26,884 bases of DNA. Origin: Eggerthellaceae bacterium UBA3686. Its GTDB lineage: Bacteria; Actinomycetota; Coriobacteriia; Coriobacteriales; Eggerthellaceae. The DNA is taken from the NCBI GenBank assembly GCA_002371495.1, contig DFIX01000013.1:39309-66192 (forward strand), written 5' to 3'. Of the stretch, positions 25,164 through 26,884 are shown piece after piece. Made by a program: the position numbers and the translations under genes. The notes under the pieces are model-generated. The model was not told where the DNA came from and did not search any database. It saw only the letters and a list, made by a program, of their open reading frames with translations. Position 1 is the first letter of the stretch, and every line of letters starts with the position of its first letter.

Positions 25164-25853
25164 ATGGAAAATCAGACGAACGAAAGACTGGAACGCGCGC
25201 TCGAGGCGCTCGAATCCATCAAGCGCGAAGCGCAGGCGGCTACTGGGCACCGCGTCATCACGCTCGCCGACGTACTGCGCCGCTTCGGCGGTGCCAAGCA
25301 TGCCTTTGCATGGCGCTACTCCGACGGCAAGCGCTCGATCCGCTACGACATCGACGGCGAGCCGCGCACGTCCGAGGTCTTCGAAGACGCCCTCTCGGGC
25401 GAACGGTCGGTGTTCCTCGCGCTGCCTATCGACTACATTCACCACGACGCCCTCATCAACCCGCGCCCGGTGAACCTCAATCTGGAGAACCTCATCGCGA
25501 AATTCGCGCGCGGCAACCCACAGCTCCAACAAAGCCTCGCGCGCATCGACGGCGACCGCGTGCGCATCTTCGACGGCCAGCACAAAACCGTCGCACGCAT
25601 TCTTCTCGGAGAACGCGAAATTCTAATGAGGCTCTTCCTCGAGACGAACCCCGCCAAGCTCATGGAGACGAACGCACGGGCGGGCAAGCAGCTCAAGCAA
25701 ATCGAGTTCGACGCCCAGATGGAGCGCAAAGTCTCGAAGTCGCTGTTCCAGGTGCGCCTGCAGCAGTACCGCGAGTCGCATGGCTACGCCGACGACGACC
25801 AGTCGTTTTTGACCGACGACATCATCGACGAGCTGCTCGGCGGCATGGCGTAA
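25164..25853 (+). CDS. DGQHR-motif protein (DndB/ParB-like nucleotide-binding fold), orphan
   Basis: A 229-residue protein; the ATG has GGAG 7 nt upstream. The central block RIDGDRVRIFDGQHKTVARIL (DGQHK at 137-141), then LMRLFLETNPAKLMETNARAGKQL, fits the DGQHR family (DndB-like), where the motif resembles ParB-type CTP/ATP pockets. DGQHR proteins regulate DNA phosphorothioation or act in defence islands, but no dnd or restriction genes are near. The N-terminal 100 residues (TLADVLRRFGGAKHAFAW, PIDYIHHDALINPRP) match nothing I know. The family is usually 350-400 residues, so this is a short version or a C-terminally reduced one; the frame ends cleanly with TAA and no continuation was found. 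Confidence 0.6.
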   Translation: MENQTNERLERALEALESIKREAQAATGHRVITLADVLRRFGGAKHAFAWRYSDGKRSIRYDIDGEPRTSEVFEDALSGERSVFLALPIDYIHHDALINPRPVNLNLENLIAKFARGNPQLQQSLARIDGDRVRIFDGQHKTVARILLGEREILMRLFLETNPAKLMETNARAGKQLKQIEFDAQMERKVSKSLFQVRLQQYRESHGYADDDQSFLTDDIIDELLGGMA

Positions 25854-25947
25854 GCGATGTTGGTGCCTGCTCTCAAGTATCCCGGGTCGGCAGCAGGGCG
25901 CGTAGCTGCTTGCGCATCTGCTAACTAAGCTTTCCTTAAAACACGAG

Positions 25948-25995
25948 GAGCTGCGGACCTTGCGCTCTGCCGAGCTGCGGACCTTGCGCTCTACC
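25948..25995. repeat. 24-bp tandem repeat, two units
   Basis: GAGCTGCGGACCTTGCGCTC starts at 25948 and again at 25972; the 24-bp units differ at one base. It lies in the 300-bp gap after the DGQHR gene, which otherwise shows no gene with a ribosome binding site. Confidence 0.8.
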
Positions 25996-26099
25996 GTTGA
26001 CCTGGGCTAACGACTTAGTACCTGCGCGGGCGGCAACGGCGCGTTCGCTTCGCATGAGCCGGAGGCGCCCGCTGGGTGCTCTGCTTGGATGCGCCGCTT

Positions 26100-26118
26100 C
26101 GCGATATCGCGCTAGAAT
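26100..26118 (+). promoter_or_regulatory. Palindrome and -10 box before the 57-aa gene
   Basis: CGCGATATCGCG (26100-26111) is a perfect palindrome placed immediately before TAGAAT (26113-26118), a good -10 box without a clear -35. The palindrome could be a repressor operator. The start would be near 26125, 28 nt before the ATG. Confidence 0.4.
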
Positions 26119-26153
26119 GTGCCCAACCGAAAACCATCCGAGGAGGCCCTCAT

Positions 26154-26327
26154 ATGCTGAAGCTCGTAGGAACCCATCGCAACGGGACCATAGCCGACGA
26201 AAAGGTGCTGATAGACGCCAACGACAAACCGACTCTGTTCCTGGTCGGCCTTGCCGCGCTCGAGCTGGCGTGCGACATCACGCTGGCGTGCATACTGGCC
26301 AAGACCGTGTTCAGGAATAAGGCGTAA
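26154..26327 (+). CDS. 57-residue single-helix membrane protein
   Basis: A small protein with an excellent ribosome binding site (AGGAGG, 7 nt before the ATG). A polar N-terminus (MLKLVGTHRNGTIADEKVLIDANDKP) is followed by one hydrophobic helix (TLFLVGLAALELACDITLACILAKTVF) and a basic end. The function is unknown. It ends 10 bp before the acetyltransferase gene and is probably co-expressed with it. Its size and build are like those of small membrane regulators or toxins, but nothing more specific can be claimed. Confidence 0.7.
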   Translation: MLKLVGTHRNGTIADEKVLIDANDKPTLFLVGLAALELACDITLACILAKTVFRNKA

Positions 26328-26337
26328 GGAGCGTTTT

Positions 26338-26823
26338 ATGACGATGGAGGTTCGCGCGTACCGCGAAGACGATATTGCGGCCATGGTGGGCATCTGGAAC
26401 GAGGTCGTCCGGGGCGGCATCGCGTTTCCGCAGGAAGACGAGCTCGACCGCGAAAGCGGCGCGGCGTTTTTCGGCGAGCAGACCTATTGCGGTGTCGCCT
26501 GCGAAGACGGCCAGGTGCTCGGGCTCTACATCCTGCACCCCAACAATGTGGGACGTTGCGGACATATCGCCAACGCGAGCTACGCCGTGAGCTCGGCGGC
26601 GCGCGGCAAGGGCATCGGGCGGATGCTCGTGCAGGATTCCCTCGCGCAAGGGCGCGAGCACGGATTCCGCGTGCTGCAGTTCAACGCGGTTGTGGCCTCC
26701 AACGCCGGGGCGCGCCACCTGTACGAGAGCCTGGGATTCACGCAGCTCGGCACCATCCCTGGCGGCTTCCGCATGCCCGATGGCACCTACGCCGACATCT
26801 GCCCGTACTACCACGAGCTCTAG
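26338..26823 (+). CDS. GNAT-family N-acetyltransferase
   Basis: A 161-residue GCN5-related acetyltransferase from the ATG at 26338, with TAAGGAG 6 nt upstream; the longer frame to 26251 overlaps the previous gene. The acetyl-CoA pyrophosphate loop is clear: YAVSSAARGKGIGRMLVQDSL (R/Q-x-x-G-x-G/A as RGKGIG). Motif B follows as FNAVVASNAGARHLYESLGFTQLG, and the end is RMPDGTYADICPYYHEL. This C-terminal pattern is shared with PhnO/PAT-like and phosphinothricin-acetyltransferase-like members, but the acceptor cannot be told. No terminator is convincing in the last 60 bp of the window. Confidence 0.9.
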   Translation: MTMEVRAYREDDIAAMVGIWNEVVRGGIAFPQEDELDRESGAAFFGEQTYCGVACEDGQVLGLYILHPNNVGRCGHIANASYAVSSAARGKGIGRMLVQDSLAQGREHGFRVLQFNAVVASNAGARHLYESLGFTQLGTIPGGFRMPDGTYADICPYYHEL

Positions 26824-26884
26824 CGAAAACTCTAGCGAAGCGCGTTTTTATTCGTCGGAGAATGAGTCGGGAGAACTGTTCTTG

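Overview
The window looks like chromosome of a high-GC member of the Coriobacteriia, most likely Eggerthellaceae (Eggerthella/Gordonibacter/Slackia/Adlercreutzia-type); the genus cannot be fixed from sequence alone. The clues are the actinobacterial-type RpoB/RpoC, a cytoplasmic molybdo-bis-PGD oxidoreductase with its own small Fe-S partner, MFS transporter and a divergent membrane-anchored LuxR regulator (a typical Eggerthellaceae respiratory/dehydroxylation module), and several apparently leaderless promoters.

Layout. 1-4605 (minus): 5' part of rpoC and complete rpoB, coupled by a TAATG overlap, with a good sigma-70 promoter upstream. 4766-6064: CapA-like membrane-anchored metallophosphatase, apparently leaderless. 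6065-6552: non-coding, with two copies of a large palindromic element (variable self-complementary arms around a conserved core) and a short REP-like palindrome between duplicated copies of the 3' end of the next gene. 6553-8650: ABC1/UbiB-like kinase and phasin-like protein. 8842-10283: YacP/NYN endonuclease and RlmB/TrmH-type rRNA methyltransferase. 10420-11688: MFS transporter. 11714-11874: a long intergenic palindrome. 11895-16279: proS, ispG and an RseP-type site-2 protease without a visible PDZ domain. 16505-18203: a decayed MFS copy and its intact paralogue, each followed by a related terminator.

18329-24012 is the accessory centrepiece: a 118-aa Cys-rich protein, a 69-aa zinc-ribbon protein, the third palindromic element, a 119-aa [4Fe-4S] protein and an 803-aa Mo enzyme, all leftward, then a 550-bp divergent control region and a rightward 12-TM LuxR-type regulator. 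Together with the MFS gene this reads as sensor/regulator, substrate carrier, electron-transfer subunit and catalytic subunit for one anaerobic small-molecule reduction, hydration or dehydroxylation. The substrate is unknown.

24102-24903: two overlapping-operon SpoVA-like small membrane proteins. 25164-25853: an orphan DGQHR-motif protein. 26154-26823: a 57-residue one-helix protein followed closely by a GNAT acetyltransferase. No rRNA, tRNA, CRISPR array or intact transposase was seen. The most unusual signals are the three-copy variable-arm palindrome family and the general richness of long dyads in the intergenic gaps.
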